From: Streptomyces sp. S4.7
GTDB taxonomy: Bacteria > Actinomycetota > Actinomycetes > Streptomycetales > Streptomycetaceae
Reading direction: 5' to 3'
Assembly (NCBI RefSeq): GCF_010384365.1
Contig: NZ_CP048397.1
Span: 5,332,001 to 5,396,000 of the forward strand
DNA length: 64,000 bases
Under the pieces are notes generated by a model. It was not told the DNA's origin and did not search any database. It worked only from the letters and a program-made list of their open reading frames with translations. Positions 14,848 through 24,213 of the stretch are shown here, piece after piece. Numbering within the stretch: position 1 is the first letter of the stretch; each line of letters starts with the position of its first letter. Position numbers and translations under genes: made by a program.

Positions 14848-16838
14848 GTTGTGGGTGACCCTCCGATCGGCGGGGACGGTCGCAGAACGACGATGTGCGC
14901 GGGTGTCACACCCGGCTCCAGGCGCACGTAGTTGGCCCTGCCCCAGTGGTAGATCTCTCCGGTGAGCTCGTCGCGCACCGGGGCGGTCTCGTGCCAGTCG
15001 AGGCCGAGCCGCGGCATGTCCAACGAGACCGTCGCCTCCTGGGTGTGGTGAGGATCGAGGTTCACGACGACCACCACGACATCCGAGCCCGAGCCCGACC
15101 GCTTGCTGTACGCGATGACCGTGTCGTTGTCGACGTGGTGGAAGTGGATGTCGCGCAACTGGCGCAGCGCGGGGTGCCGGCGTCTGATCCGGTTGAGCGC
15201 GGTGATGAGCGGGGCGATGGTGCGTCCCTCCCGCTCCGCCGATTCCCAGTTGCGGGGGCGCAGCTCGTACTTCTCCGAATGCAGGTACTCCTCGCTCCCG
15301 GGTTTCGCCGGGGCGTTCTCCATGAGTTCATACCCCGCGTAGACGCCCCAGGACGGCACCATCGTCGCGGCGAGTACCGCGCGTACCTCGAATGCCGGAC
15401 GGCCACCCTCCTGAAGATAGGCGTGCAGGATGTCGGGCGTGTTGACGAAGAAGTTCGGGCGCATGTACGACGCGGCCTCGCCCGAGAGCTCGGTGAGGTA
15501 GTCGGTCAGCTCCTGCTTGGTGTTGCGCCAGGTGAAGTAGGTGTACGACTGCTGGAAGCCGATCGCGCCCAGGGTGTGCATCATGGCCGGCCGGGTGAAC
15601 GCCTCGGCCAGGAAGATCACATCGGGGTCGGACTCGTTGATGTCCGCGATCACCCGCTCCCAGAAGACCACCGGCTTGGTGTGCGGATTGTCGACACGGA
15701 AGATCCGGACACCGTGGTCCATCCAGTACCGCAGCACCCGGAGGGTCTCCGCGACCAGACCGTCCATGTCGCGGTCGAAGGCGATCGGATAGATGTCCTG
15801 GTACTTCTTGGGCGGATTCTCGGCGTACGCGATCGTGCCGTCCGGGCGGTGGTGGAACCACTCGGGGTGCTCCTTCACCCAGGGGTGGTCGGGGGAGCAC
15901 TGGAGGGCGAAGTCCAGCGCGATCTCCATGCGCAGCGAGGCGGCCTTCGCCACGAAGGCGTCGAAGTCCTCGATCGTGCCGAGGTCGGGGTGGATCGCGT
16001 CGTGGCCGCCGTCCGCGGAGCCGATGGCCCACGGGACGCCGACATCGTGCGGACCGGCGGAGAGCGTGTTGTTCGGGCCCTTGCGGTGCGCGGTGCCGAT
16101 GGGGTGGATCGGCGGCAGATAGACGACGTCGAAGCCCATCGCGGCGACGGCGGGCAGTCGCTCGGCGGCGGTCCTGAACGTGCCGCTGACCGGCGGCTCG
16201 CCCGGGGTGACGACCGCGCCCTCGGAGCGCGGGAACAGCTCGTACCAGGCGCCGTACAGTGCCCTTTCGCGTTCCACCAGCAGTTTCACCGGCTTCGAGG
16301 ACGAGACCAGCTCGCGCAGCGGGTGGCGTGAGAGGGCGTCGTCGGCCTCCGGGGTGAGGGCCGCCGCGAGCCGGGCCGGGCCGGGGCGGCGCTCGTCGCG
16401 CAGGGCGTCCACGGCGGCGAGGACGGCCTCGCGGCCGTCCCGCTTGGGGACGCCTGCCGCCGCCCGTTCGTAGAGCGCGGCGCCCTCGGCCAGGACCAGT
16501 TCCGTGTCGATACCGGCCGGGATCTTGATCTGGGCCGCGTGGCGCCAGGTGGCGAGCGGATCGCTCCACGCCTCCACCTTGTACGTCCACCGGCCTTCGG
16601 ATGTCGGCGTGACGTCGGCGCACCAGCGGTCGGTGCCGGGGGCCAGCTCGCGCATCGGGGTCCAGGGGCCGGCCCGGCCGTCCGGGCCCCGCAGGACGAC
16701 ATTGGCGCCGACGGCGTCGTGGCCCTCGCGGAAGACGGTCGCGGTGACCTGGAACGTCTCTCCGCTCACCGCCTTGGCTGGGCGTTTGCCGCAGTTGACG
16801 AGAGGGCGTACGTCCAGGACGGGAATGCGACCGATCAT
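14844..16838 (-). CDS. glgE: Alpha-1,4-glucan:maltose-1-phosphate maltosyltransferase
   Basis: 664-residue GH13_3 enzyme that transfers maltosyl units from maltose-1-phosphate to alpha-1,4-glucan. N-terminal beta domain (IGRIPVLDVRPLVNCGKRPAKAV), helical insert (ERALYGAWYELFPRSEG), barrel motifs VYLPPIHPIG, ALDFALQCSPDHPW, VRIFRVDNPHTKP (nucleophile Asp), VIFLAEAFTRP (acid Glu), and the C-terminal beta domain ending IGGSPTT. ATG 16838 follows AGGTGA with 4-nt spacing. ATG 16874 (MPATPAQPS...) is possible and would give a length nearer the S. coelicolor protein I remember (about 675 aa). First gene of the operon. Confidence 0.96.
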   Translation of the reverse strand: MIGRIPVLDVRPLVNCGKRPAKAVSGETFQVTATVFREGHDAVGANVVLRGPDGRAGPWTPMRELAPGTDRWCADVTPTSEGRWTYKVEAWSDPLATWRHAAQIKIPAGIDTELVLAEGAALYERAAAGVPKRDGREAVLAAVDALRDERRPGPARLAAALTPEADDALSRHPLRELVSSSKPVKLLVERERALYGAWYELFPRSEGAVVTPGEPPVSGTFRTAAERLPAVAAMGFDVVYLPPIHPIGTAHRKGPNNTLSAGPHDVGVPWAIGSADGGHDAIHPDLGTIEDFDAFVAKAASLRMEIALDFALQCSPDHPWVKEHPEWFHHRPDGTIAYAENPPKKYQDIYPIAFDRDMDGLVAETLRVLRYWMDHGVRIFRVDNPHTKPVVFWERVIADINESDPDVIFLAEAFTRPAMMHTLGAIGFQQSYTYFTWRNTKQELTDYLTELSGEAASYMRPNFFVNTPDILHAYLQEGGRPAFEVRAVLAATMVPSWGVYAGYELMENAPAKPGSEEYLHSEKYELRPRNWESAEREGRTIAPLITALNRIRRRHPALRQLRDIHFHHVDNDTVIAYSKRSGSGSDVVVVVVNLDPHHTQEATVSLDMPRLGLDWHETAPVRDELTGEIYHWGRANYVRLEPGVTPAHIVVLRPSPPIGGSPTT

Positions 16839-17119
16839 GAAATCACCTGAGGGCTGAGCGGGCGTGGCAGGCATGGCGGGTGGAGCTGAATAGGGGCTTT
16901 CGCCAGCGTTTGGTGTTATTTGTAGCTGCTCTGTTGGTGACTGGCGGGCTGCGGGCATGGCCGCTCCTGTCCGCGTTCACTCCAATAGCGGTGGTAATCG
17001 GGTGAAACGAGCGTGCTTGCCGTGTCTACCGCATGAGCCTTCCCCCGATGCTCCGGTCCACAATCCGCCGCTCCGTTAAGACCTGGGCAACTCTGGGGGC
17101 GTTGCCGGAATCGGACAGA
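16839..17119 (-). other. glgE upstream region
   Basis: No gene is supported here. It should hold the glgE promoter and leader on the minus strand. I find no pair of hexamers good enough to name. Together with the terminator at 17120-17177 it separates the glg operon from the accessory island. Confidence 0.4.
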
Positions 17120-17177
17120 AAAAGAGAACGCCCCGTCCCCGCGGGCCGCACGGGAGGCTCCGCGAGAACGGGACGGG
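17120..17177 (-). terminator. Terminator of the NmrA-like gene
   Basis: CCCGTCCC (17132-17139) and GGGACGGG (17170-17177) are perfect arms. Read on the minus strand the stem is followed by a CTCTTTTTCTG tract (about 17115-17126), a classic intrinsic terminator for the gene ending at 17254. Confidence 0.6.
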
Positions 17178-17253
17178 ATCGGGGGGAGGGGAAGCGGGTG
17201 AACCAGGAACAGGGGGCAGGGGCAGGGGGCGAGTGGGGGGTGCCCGGTGGGCG

Positions 17254-18171
17254 TCAGCTCGCCTCCGTCGACCAGACCTGCCAGGGCTGGCGCGTCACCC
17301 ACTCGTCCACCGGCGCCGGCTTCAGGGCGAGCGCGTCCGCCGCCCGGCCGCCGTCGCCCGCCATCAGCAGCGGATCGGTGCCCGTCGCCATGTAGTGGTA
17401 GATGCCGGCGACCCCGGCCGCCGCCTCGACCCCGGCGACCTGGGACAGCGCCTGCTCGAACACCGTCGGGGGCAGCGGCAGGTACCGCACCTCGCGGCCG
17501 AGTCCGGTCGCGAACGCCGAAGCCAGCTCGTCACCGGTCAGCGACTCGCTCCCGCCGATGTCGAAGGTCTCGCCCTCCACGCCGTCCACGGTGAGCGCCG
17601 CGAAGACCGCCTCCGCGAGGTCCCGGTGCGAGATCCAGGCCGCGGTGGTGCCGGCGGGCAGCGGATACGCCAGTACGCCTTCGGTGACCAGCGCCGGACC
17701 GTTCCACGGGCTGAACAGGTTGTCCAGATAGACCGGCGGCCTCAGCACCACCAACGGCACACCGCTCGCCCGCAGTTCCTCCTCGGCGATCCGGCGCGTC
17801 TCGAAGGCGGCCACGTTCGTCGACTGCGCGGGGATACGCGTGTTGGCGTTGTAGACGATGCGCTGGATCCCGGTCTCGCGCGCGGCGGTGGCGATGTTAC
17901 GGGCGTACCGCCGCACCTGCTCCGTCCCGTACACCAGCGGCATCGTCACGGAGGCGTGCGTCGCGCCCTGCATCAGCCGCCCCACATCGGCGGGATCGGC
18001 CAGGTCACCGCCGACGAACGAGGCGCCGCGCAGCGGCGGGCGGTCCGCCTCGGCGGCGCGGGTGAGCGTACGGACCCGCTGTCCGCGTTCGGCCAGCAGA
18101 CGGGCCACGGCACCGCCCTGGAACCCGGTCGCCCCCACGACGGCGACGCGCATCGGAATCTGATCGGACAT
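17254..18171 (-). CDS. NmrA-like NAD(P)-binding oxidoreductase
   Basis: 305-residue atypical short-chain dehydrogenase fold. Dinucleotide site VAVVGATGFQGGAVARLLAERG (about 8-29), then GDLADPADVGRLMQG, IVYNANTRIP and VVLRPPVYLDNL, with the classical SDR Tyr-x3-Lys motif absent, as in NmrA/HSCARG redox sensors and related reductases. The start is ATG 18171 (MSDQIPMRVAVVG). It is transcribed away from the AraC-type regulator with a 119-bp shared promoter region, so the AraC protein probably controls it. Substrate unknown; it could be a quinone or aldehyde reductase or a redox sensor. Confidence 0.8.
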   Translation of the reverse strand: MSDQIPMRVAVVGATGFQGGAVARLLAERGQRVRTLTRAAEADRPPLRGASFVGGDLADPADVGRLMQGATHASVTMPLVYGTEQVRRYARNIATAARETGIQRIVYNANTRIPAQSTNVAAFETRRIAEEELRASGVPLVVLRPPVYLDNLFSPWNGPALVTEGVLAYPLPAGTTAAWISHRDLAEAVFAALTVDGVEGETFDIGGSESLTGDELASAFATGLGREVRYLPLPPTVFEQALSQVAGVEAAAGVAGIYHYMATGTDPLLMAGDGGRAADALALKPAPVDEWVTRQPWQVWSTEAS

Positions 18172-18290
18172 GTGTCTGAAGGCCCTTCGGTAGGGTGTGT
18201 CTGCTGTCGATGACGGCTCTCTCACAAGGCTGGCGGCGGCAGCTTCGGCCGATCAATTAACAAACCGGGGCGGGGGTTGAAGGATCGTCC
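18172..18290. promoter_or_regulatory. Divergent NmrA/AraC promoter region
   Basis: 119 bp between divergent start codons, locally AT-rich (ATCAATTAACAAA near 18252-18264). AAGGA precedes the AraC ATG by 6 nt. Likely contains the promoters of both genes and an AraC-type binding site, but I cannot define it. Confidence 0.4.
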
Positions 18291-19256
18291 ATGGAACCGA
18301 TGGAGCCCATCCAGACCGAAAGTGACGATCTCCTGAGCGAGCTGCTGAAGCCGCTCCGGCTCACGGGGGTCTTCGACAGCCGTTGGCACGTCAGCGCGCC
18401 GTGGGCCATCGAGGGCGATGCCGAGCAGAGCTGCGCGATCCTCCACTACATCGTCCAGGGTGGCTGCTGGGTCAGCGGCGAGGGCCAGAAACCGCTGGAA
18501 CTTCGCGAAGGCGATCTCGCTGTCTTCCCCACCGGCACCGCGCACCGCATCGCCGACCGGGCGGACCGGGGCGGCGGACTGCGCCTCGGCGCCGTACTGC
18601 CCGAGCGGCTGCCCGGAACCTCCGGCGAGCTGAAGATCGAGGGCGGCGGGCCGGAGAGCCGGCTGCTCTGCGCCGGACTCCACTACGACGCGAGCGCCGC
18701 CACCGGCCTCTACTCGGCGCTGCCGTGGGCGCTGGTCCTGGACCGCACCCAGGTGGACAACGAGCCGCTGCTGCGCGACACGCTGCGGCTGCTGGCCTCG
18801 ACGCAGCGCCCCGTCGGCCCCGGCGACCGCCTCATCACGCTGCGCGCCTTCGAGATGGCGCTGGTCCTGGCGCTGCGGCCGCTGCTGCGCGAGATCGCGG
18901 ACAATCCGGCGTCGCTGCCCGTCCTGAACCATCCGGGGATCAGCAGGGCGATGGTGATCATCGCGACGCGGTTCGCCGAGCCGTGGACGATCGAGTCGCT
19001 GGCGCGCGAGGTCGGCATGTCCAGGTCGGCCTTCACCGCGGCTTTCCGCGAACTGGTGGGGGAGGCCCCGGCCCGGCACCTGACGGGCCGTCGGATGCAG
19101 GAGGCGGCGCGGCTGCTGGGGGAGACGTCGCTGCCGCAGTCGGCGGTGCCGCAGCGGGTGGGCTACCGGAGCGCGGTCGGTTTTCATCTTGCGTTTCGCA
19201 AGTGGTTCGACAGGACGCCCGGCGAGTACAGGAGCGGTGCGGTGCCCGCCGCGTAG
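18291..19256 (+). CDS. AraC family regulator with N-terminal cupin domain
   Basis: 321 residues. Cupin sensor domain (about 20-200; VSAPWAIEGDAEQSCAILHYIVQGG, LELREGDLAVFPTGTAHRI), then two AraC helix-turn-helices at the C-terminus (about 218-318; PWTIESLAREVGMSRSAFTAAFRELVGEAPARHLTGRRM, LPQSAVPQRVGYRSAVGFHLAFRKWFDRTPGEYRSG). ATG 18291 follows AAGGA. It stands between the NmrA-like gene and the HpaB-type operon and is the only regulator in the island, so it is the likely switch for both sides, responding to a small molecule bound in the cupin. Confidence 0.88.
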   Translation: MEPMEPIQTESDDLLSELLKPLRLTGVFDSRWHVSAPWAIEGDAEQSCAILHYIVQGGCWVSGEGQKPLELREGDLAVFPTGTAHRIADRADRGGGLRLGAVLPERLPGTSGELKIEGGGPESRLLCAGLHYDASAATGLYSALPWALVLDRTQVDNEPLLRDTLRLLASTQRPVGPGDRLITLRAFEMALVLALRPLLREIADNPASLPVLNHPGISRAMVIIATRFAEPWTIESLAREVGMSRSAFTAAFRELVGEAPARHLTGRRMQEAARLLGETSLPQSAVPQRVGYRSAVGFHLAFRKWFDRTPGEYRSGAVPAA

Positions 19257-19434
19257 GGCGCGCCGAGGTCGCGGTCTGGCCGGTTATTAATCACCGCTGG
19301 ACGGTCGTTCATTGCTGACCTTGCTTGCGCCAGGAAAGGCTCTCAACGTTGGGGGTGCCGTTCCGTTTGTGCCCGGTGTGCCTCGTGTGTCTCGTCCGTC
19401 GCACGATTCGTTTTGATCCGTATGAGGAGAAGTG

Positions 19435-20910
19435 TTGACCAGGTCGGGTCAGGAGTATCTGGAGTCGTTGCGCGACGGCCGTTCGATATGGCTGGACGGC
19501 GAGCGGGTCGATGACATCACGCGGCATCCGGCGTTCCGCAACACCGCGGGATCCATCGCCCGGCTCTACGACCTCTCGCACGACTCCGCGCACACGCCGG
19601 TGCTCACACGCGACGGCGCGCACCGCGCGTTCGCCGTGCCGCGCGGTTACGAGGACCTGGTCGCGCGGCGGCAGGCGTACAAGGTGTGGGCCGAGGCCGG
19701 TTTCGGCTTCCTGGGGCGTACGCCGGACTACATGGCGGGCGGCGCGGCCGGATTCGCCGCGGCGCCGGAAGTCTTCACCACCGACGGCTTCGACGGCGCG
19801 GCGAACGCGCTCGCGTACCACCGGCGGCTCGCCGACGGCGACCTGTACCCGACCTTCACGATCACCAACCCGCAGGGGGCGCGGACCCCGTTCGACGCGG
19901 CGGGCGGCACGGCGGAGGACGACCCGGTGGTGCGGGTGGTCGCCGAGAAGGACGGCGGGATCGTCGTACGCGGCGCGAAGATGATCGGCACGGCGGCGGT
20001 CTTCGGCAACGAGGTGATCGTCGGGACGATCGAGCCGCTCGCGCCGCGGGACGTGGACCGGGCGGTCTGCTTCTCGATTCCCGTCGACACGCCGGGGCTC
20101 AGCTTCATCTCGCGCGTCTCGTACGAGGGCCGGGCGCGGAGCGTCTTCGACAACCCGCTGTCGTCGCGGTTCGACGAGAACGACGCGCTGCTCGTCTGCG
20201 ACGACGTCTTCGTCCCGTGGGAGAACGTGCTCACGTACCGGAACGTCGACGCGAGCTTCGGGATGTGGTGGCGGACACCGGCGTACGTGAACTTCGTGCA
20301 CCAGGCCGCGACGCGTTTTTGGACCAAGCTCGAATTCCTCGCCGGGCTGGCGATCCTGCTGACGAAGTCCAACGGGACGTACGAACTGCCGCCCGTCACC
20401 CAGGCCATCGGCCGGCTGCTGGGCAAGGTCGCCCAGGCGAAGGCGTTCGTGCTGGCCGCCGAGGCGAGCCACGTGGAGGTCGACGGCGGGCGCGGGGGAG
20501 TGATGCCGGGCAAGGACATCTCCTTCGCGCAGCGCATCATGGCCGGCGAGCTGTATCCGCAGGCGGTGCAGGAGATCAAGCTCCTGGCGGGCGGCGGTGT
20601 GATCCAACTGCCCGCTTCGGGCGAGGACCTGCTCCACCCGGAGCTGGGCCCGCTGGTACGGCGCTACATGCGGGCGCCGGGGCATTCGTCCGAGGACCGG
20701 ATCAAACTGCTCAAACTCGCCTGGGACGCGCTGGGTTCGGAGTTCGCCTCCCGCCACGAACAGTACGAACGCTTCTACCACGGCGCGCCGCACGTCTACT
20801 TGATGCAGCAGGTGTGGGAGGGCGACACGGCGTCCTGCGAACAACTGGCCCAGTCCTGCCTCGACGGCTACACGCTCGGCGGTGAGCCCAAGGCCCCGGA
20901 CTCCCGATGA
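19435..20910 (+). CDS. HpaB/PvcC-family flavin-dependent aromatic monooxygenase, oxygenase component
   Basis: 491 residues. Family features: TRSGQEYLESLRDGRSIWLDGERV at the N-terminus, ATFxITNPQ-like PTFTITNPQGAR, MIGTAAVFGNEVIVG, SRFDENDALLVCDDVFVPWENV, and a helical C-terminal half (KLEFLAGLAILLTKSNG, GGVIQLPASGEDL). Enzymes of this group ortho-hydroxylate phenols or indoles using reduced FAD supplied by a separate reductase; no HpaC-type reductase lies in the window, so one must come from elsewhere. GAGGAG is best spaced for TTG 19435; GTG 19432 is the in-frame alternative. It overlaps the MFS gene by ATGA and is first in the operon facing the AraC gene. Confidence 0.88.
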   Translation: MTRSGQEYLESLRDGRSIWLDGERVDDITRHPAFRNTAGSIARLYDLSHDSAHTPVLTRDGAHRAFAVPRGYEDLVARRQAYKVWAEAGFGFLGRTPDYMAGGAAGFAAAPEVFTTDGFDGAANALAYHRRLADGDLYPTFTITNPQGARTPFDAAGGTAEDDPVVRVVAEKDGGIVVRGAKMIGTAAVFGNEVIVGTIEPLAPRDVDRAVCFSIPVDTPGLSFISRVSYEGRARSVFDNPLSSRFDENDALLVCDDVFVPWENVLTYRNVDASFGMWWRTPAYVNFVHQAATRFWTKLEFLAGLAILLTKSNGTYELPPVTQAIGRLLGKVAQAKAFVLAAEASHVEVDGGRGGVMPGKDISFAQRIMAGELYPQAVQEIKLLAGGGVIQLPASGEDLLHPELGPLVRRYMRAPGHSSEDRIKLLKLAWDALGSEFASRHEQYERFYHGAPHVYLMQQVWEGDTASCEQLAQSCLDGYTLGGEPKAPDSR

Positions 20911-22703
20911 CCGCGACATGGGGCGAGGACGGCGGGCCCGGGCCCGGCCGGGTCGAGCCCGGTGCGGCCGGTTCGCCAAGTCCGTTCGTCGGGAGCGGTT
21001 CTGACGGTCCGTCCCGTTCTCCTGGCTTGGCGGATCCGGCCGCACCGACGGACGGCCGTCAGGGTCCGGCCGATGTGACCGGCGCCTTCGGCCCGGTCGG
21101 TCCGGCCGGTTCCGTGGAGTTGGCGTCCGGCGTTCCGGCCGGGCCCGGTGGGTCCCCCGGCTCGGCCGGGGCCCTGTGGCCCGCCGGGTCGGTGCCCGGC
21201 GGCGGGGCCGACCTGGCGCGGCGGGGTGGGGCACAGTCTCCCGGCGTCCCGGGGTTTCGCGCCCCCGGCCCCGTGGCGCCGGGATCTCGGCGGAAGGGGG
21301 CGCTCGCGCTGGTCGCGGGCGCCCAGTTGCTGCTCATCATGGACACCGCCATCGTCAACGTCGCCCTGCCGTCCATCGGGGCGGATCTCGGGTCCGGGTC
21401 CGCCGGGCTGTCCTGGGTCGCCAACGCGTTTCTGATCACCTTCGGCGGGCTGCTGCTCCTCGGCGGGCGCGCCGCCGATCTGCTCGGGTACCGGCGGGTG
21501 TTCCTCGGCGGGCTCGGGGTGCTGGGTGCCGCCTCCGCCGCCGGCGGGGTCGCCGGGTCGGTGGAGGTGCTCGTCGCGGCCCGCGCCGCGCAGGGCACCG
21601 GGGCCGCGCTCGCCGCCGCGGCCGCCTTCGCCCTGCTGCTCAACCTGTTCCCCGACGGCCCCGACCGCCACAGGGCCCTCGGCGCCTTCGCCGCGATGGG
21701 CGGGCTCGGCGGCGTCCTGGGCACCGTCCTCGGCGGCGTACTCACCGACCTGCTCGGCTGGCGCTCCACCTTCTGGCTGAACGTCCTCGGCGCGCTCGTC
21801 CTCGCCGTCCTCGCGCTACGGCTCCTCGACGCCAACACCCGCAGCGCCGCACGCGGCTTCGACATCGGCGGCGCGCTCACCGCGACGGCCGGGCTCGGGC
21901 TCGTCGCCTACGGTCTCGTCGGCGCGGGCGAGGCCGGCTGGACCAGCGCGCGGACCCTCGGCGCGTTCGCCGCCGGGCTCTTACTCCTCGCGACGTTCGC
22001 CGCCCTGGAGAAACGAATCGCCCACCCGCTCGTGCCGCCCGCCGTCCTGCGCCGCCCCGCCCTCCGGCTCGCCAACTGCCTCAGTGCACTCGCCCAGATG
22101 GCGCTCTTCCCGATGTTCTTCCTCGTCAGCCTCTACCTCCAGAGCGTCCTCGACCAGACCCCCCTCCACGGCGGACTCGGTCTGCTGCCGCTCTCCCTCG
22201 TCGTCGTCGCCACCGCCCCGCAGACCGGCCGCCTCATCCACCGGCTCGGCCTGCGCGCCACGATGACGCTCGGCTTCACGCTCCTGTTCGCCGGCATGCT
22301 CTGGCTGGCGCTCGCGCTCGCCGCCGAGGGCACCTTCCTCTCCACCGTCCTCGCGCCCAGCCTCCTGCTGGGCGTCGCGCTGCCGCTCGTCATGGTCACC
22401 ACCAACGTCGCCGCGACCGCCGGCGCGGCGCCGGGCGAGACCGGGCTGGCCTCCGGACTCATCAACACCAGCCAGCAGTTCGGCTCCGTGCTCGGCCTCG
22501 CCGTGCTCGTCGCGGTCGCCACCGCCCGTACCGACGCGCTCGGCGCGGTCGGCGCGGCCGACGAGACCGCGGGCTTCAAGGCCGCCCTCCTCGTCGGCGC
22601 CGTCTTCGCCGCCTGCGCCGCGCTGCTCACCCTCCGGCTGCGGCTCCCCGCGCCTGTGTCCGCGCCCCCGCACCAGGACCGGGTCGGCGGCGCCCAGGGG
22701 TAG
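20907..22703 (+). CDS. DHA2-type MFS exporter with long disordered N-terminus
   Basis: 598 residues. About 14 membrane segments from residue 130, with family motifs LLLIMDTAIVNVALPSIGADLG (helix 1), GGRAADLLGYRRVF (motif A) and the drug/H+ antiporter-like GLGGVLGTVLGGVLTDLLGWRSTFWLNV (motif C). The first roughly 125 residues are Gly/Pro/Ser-rich low complexity, unusual for the family. No alternative start with a binding site near the first helix is compelling, and the ATGA overlap with the monooxygenase gene supports the long form. Likely exports the product or substrate of the island's pathway. Confidence 0.85.
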   Translation: MTATWGEDGGPGPGRVEPGAAGSPSPFVGSGSDGPSRSPGLADPAAPTDGRQGPADVTGAFGPVGPAGSVELASGVPAGPGGSPGSAGALWPAGSVPGGGADLARRGGAQSPGVPGFRAPGPVAPGSRRKGALALVAGAQLLLIMDTAIVNVALPSIGADLGSGSAGLSWVANAFLITFGGLLLLGGRAADLLGYRRVFLGGLGVLGAASAAGGVAGSVEVLVAARAAQGTGAALAAAAAFALLLNLFPDGPDRHRALGAFAAMGGLGGVLGTVLGGVLTDLLGWRSTFWLNVLGALVLAVLALRLLDANTRSAARGFDIGGALTATAGLGLVAYGLVGAGEAGWTSARTLGAFAAGLLLLATFAALEKRIAHPLVPPAVLRRPALRLANCLSALAQMALFPMFFLVSLYLQSVLDQTPLHGGLGLLPLSLVVVATAPQTGRLIHRLGLRATMTLGFTLLFAGMLWLALALAAEGTFLSTVLAPSLLLGVALPLVMVTTNVAATAGAAPGETGLASGLINTSQQFGSVLGLAVLVAVATARTDALGAVGAADETAGFKAALLVGAVFAACAALLTLRLRLPAPVSAPPHQDRVGGAQG

Positions 22704-22911
22704 ACGCAGGAGGAGGAGCGAGTGCGCAGGCGGGGCAGGGCCCGGTCGACGGTCCAGGTCCGGACAGGGCCAGGGGGGATCGCCGCGAGCGGGCAAGGGG
22801 CCGCCGGCCGGTCGGGACGCGCGATCGAGCGCGACAGTGGCCGCGACGGCGGGACGCCGCCCGTCCCGTGTCCCACCACCCACCCGACCCACGCCCGAGG
22901 GGGGCACTTCC
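22704..22911 (+). other. Spacer between exporter and PrnB-like genes
   Basis: 208 bp with no gene, terminator or recognisable promoter. The PrnB-like gene may still be read from the upstream promoter. Confidence 0.4.
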
Positions 22912-24213
22912 ATGACGCTGTACGACCTAGTCGCGCCCGCGATCGAGGCGCGCTGCGAACCGCGCTACCGAATAGCCGGCATACGCGCGGCCGACCCGCT
23001 GGGCGCCGACGCGATAGTCGCCGCCGTACCCGCGATGAACCGGGACGCCGACGTTCCCGCACTCACCCTCGCACTGCGCGCGCTCGTCCCCGATCCCGAC
23101 CGCACCGCCTCGCTGGGCGTGGTCGACGCGCTCGCCGCCGTACGCGACCTCGGTCTGTTCCTCGGCTCGCTCAAACGGCACGGCGTGGAGCCGCTCGCCG
23201 CCGTCCCCGAGGCCCTGCCCGTACTCCAGGAGCTGGGCCGCCGCACCGGCATGGTGCCGCGCGACACCGTGCACCACTACACGACGTGGAATCCGCTCGG
23301 CGGACGCCAGCGCATGTACACCGGCGAGAAGATGGAGGGATACCTCCAGGACGCCGTACGGATGGTCTTCCCCGCGCTCGTCGCCTCGCTCGACACCTGC
23401 TCGGAGCTGGCCGGGCTGGAGCCGTACGACCCCCGCTTCGCCGACACGCTCGACCGCACGGGTCAGCACGTCCAGGCCATGGTCGACTCCATCGACTTCA
23501 CGGTCGCGCAGGTCACACCGGACTTCTTCGCGCGCGGACTCCGCCCGTACTTCGAGGAGATCGACGTCGCAGGCCGCGCCTATCTCGGCCCGGCGGCGGC
23601 GCAGGTGCCGCTCTGGCTGGTCGATCTGACGCTGTGGCAGAGCGACCGGAGCAGTCCCGAGTACGACGCGTTCCTCGACGACTCGGTCCGCTACAGCCTG
23701 CCGTCGTGGCGGGTCTTCCACGCGGCGCACCGGGGTTCTACGTCCGCGGTGAGCAAGCTCTCCGCCGCGATCAGCTGGGAGTCGACGCCGCGGCTGCCGC
23801 CGGTGCTCGCCGCCTCGGCGGTGTCGCTGGCACGGGTGCTGCGGATACTGAAGACGTTCCGTGCCCGGCACATCGGCATCGCACGCAAGGCGTACAGCGA
23901 CGAACTGCGGCTGTACGAGGCGGGCAGCGGGGGCGCTCCGATCGCACTGCTGCGCTCGGTGCTGGATCTGACGCGGGACAACGAGACGCTGGTGCGGCAC
24001 GCCAATGTGCGTATGCACCCGCCGATGACACCCCCCGCGTCCGCGCGCAAGCCCGCGTCGAGACCCGGCGCGAAGGCGGCGACCACGTCCGCGACCGCCT
24101 CGGCCGCGGCATCCGCAGCCGCGTCCACGTCCGCGGCCACCCCGCGCCCCGCGCCCACGCCCATGCCCGCGTCCGCCGCCGCACCGCTTCGCGAAAAGAG
24201 ATTCACCCCATGA
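22912..24213 (+). CDS. PrnB-like haem enzyme (monodechloroaminopyrrolnitrin synthase family)
   Basis: 433 residues. It tracks Pseudomonas PrnB closely as I remember it: LNRDADVP-like [39 protein letters not shown] (PrnB has [20 protein letters not shown]), [44 protein letters not shown], and [18 protein letters not shown]. PrnB is a haem protein of the tryptophan/indoleamine dioxygenase superfamily that rearranges chlorotryptophan to an aminophenylpyrrole. No halogenase or PrnC/PrnD is present here, so pyrrolnitrin itself is not the product; an unhalogenated indole or phenylpyrrole chemistry is a guess. Residues from about 365 on are an Ala/Thr/Pro-rich tail foreign to PrnB (361 aa). ATG 22912 follows GAGGGGGG. 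Confidence 0.82.
   Translation: [433 protein letters not shown]

Noticed and set aside
19309..21234. Long minus-strand frame opposite the HpaB-type gene
   Set aside because: Composition (Arg/Val/His-rich) and perfect opposition to a clear enzyme gene show it is an antisense shadow.
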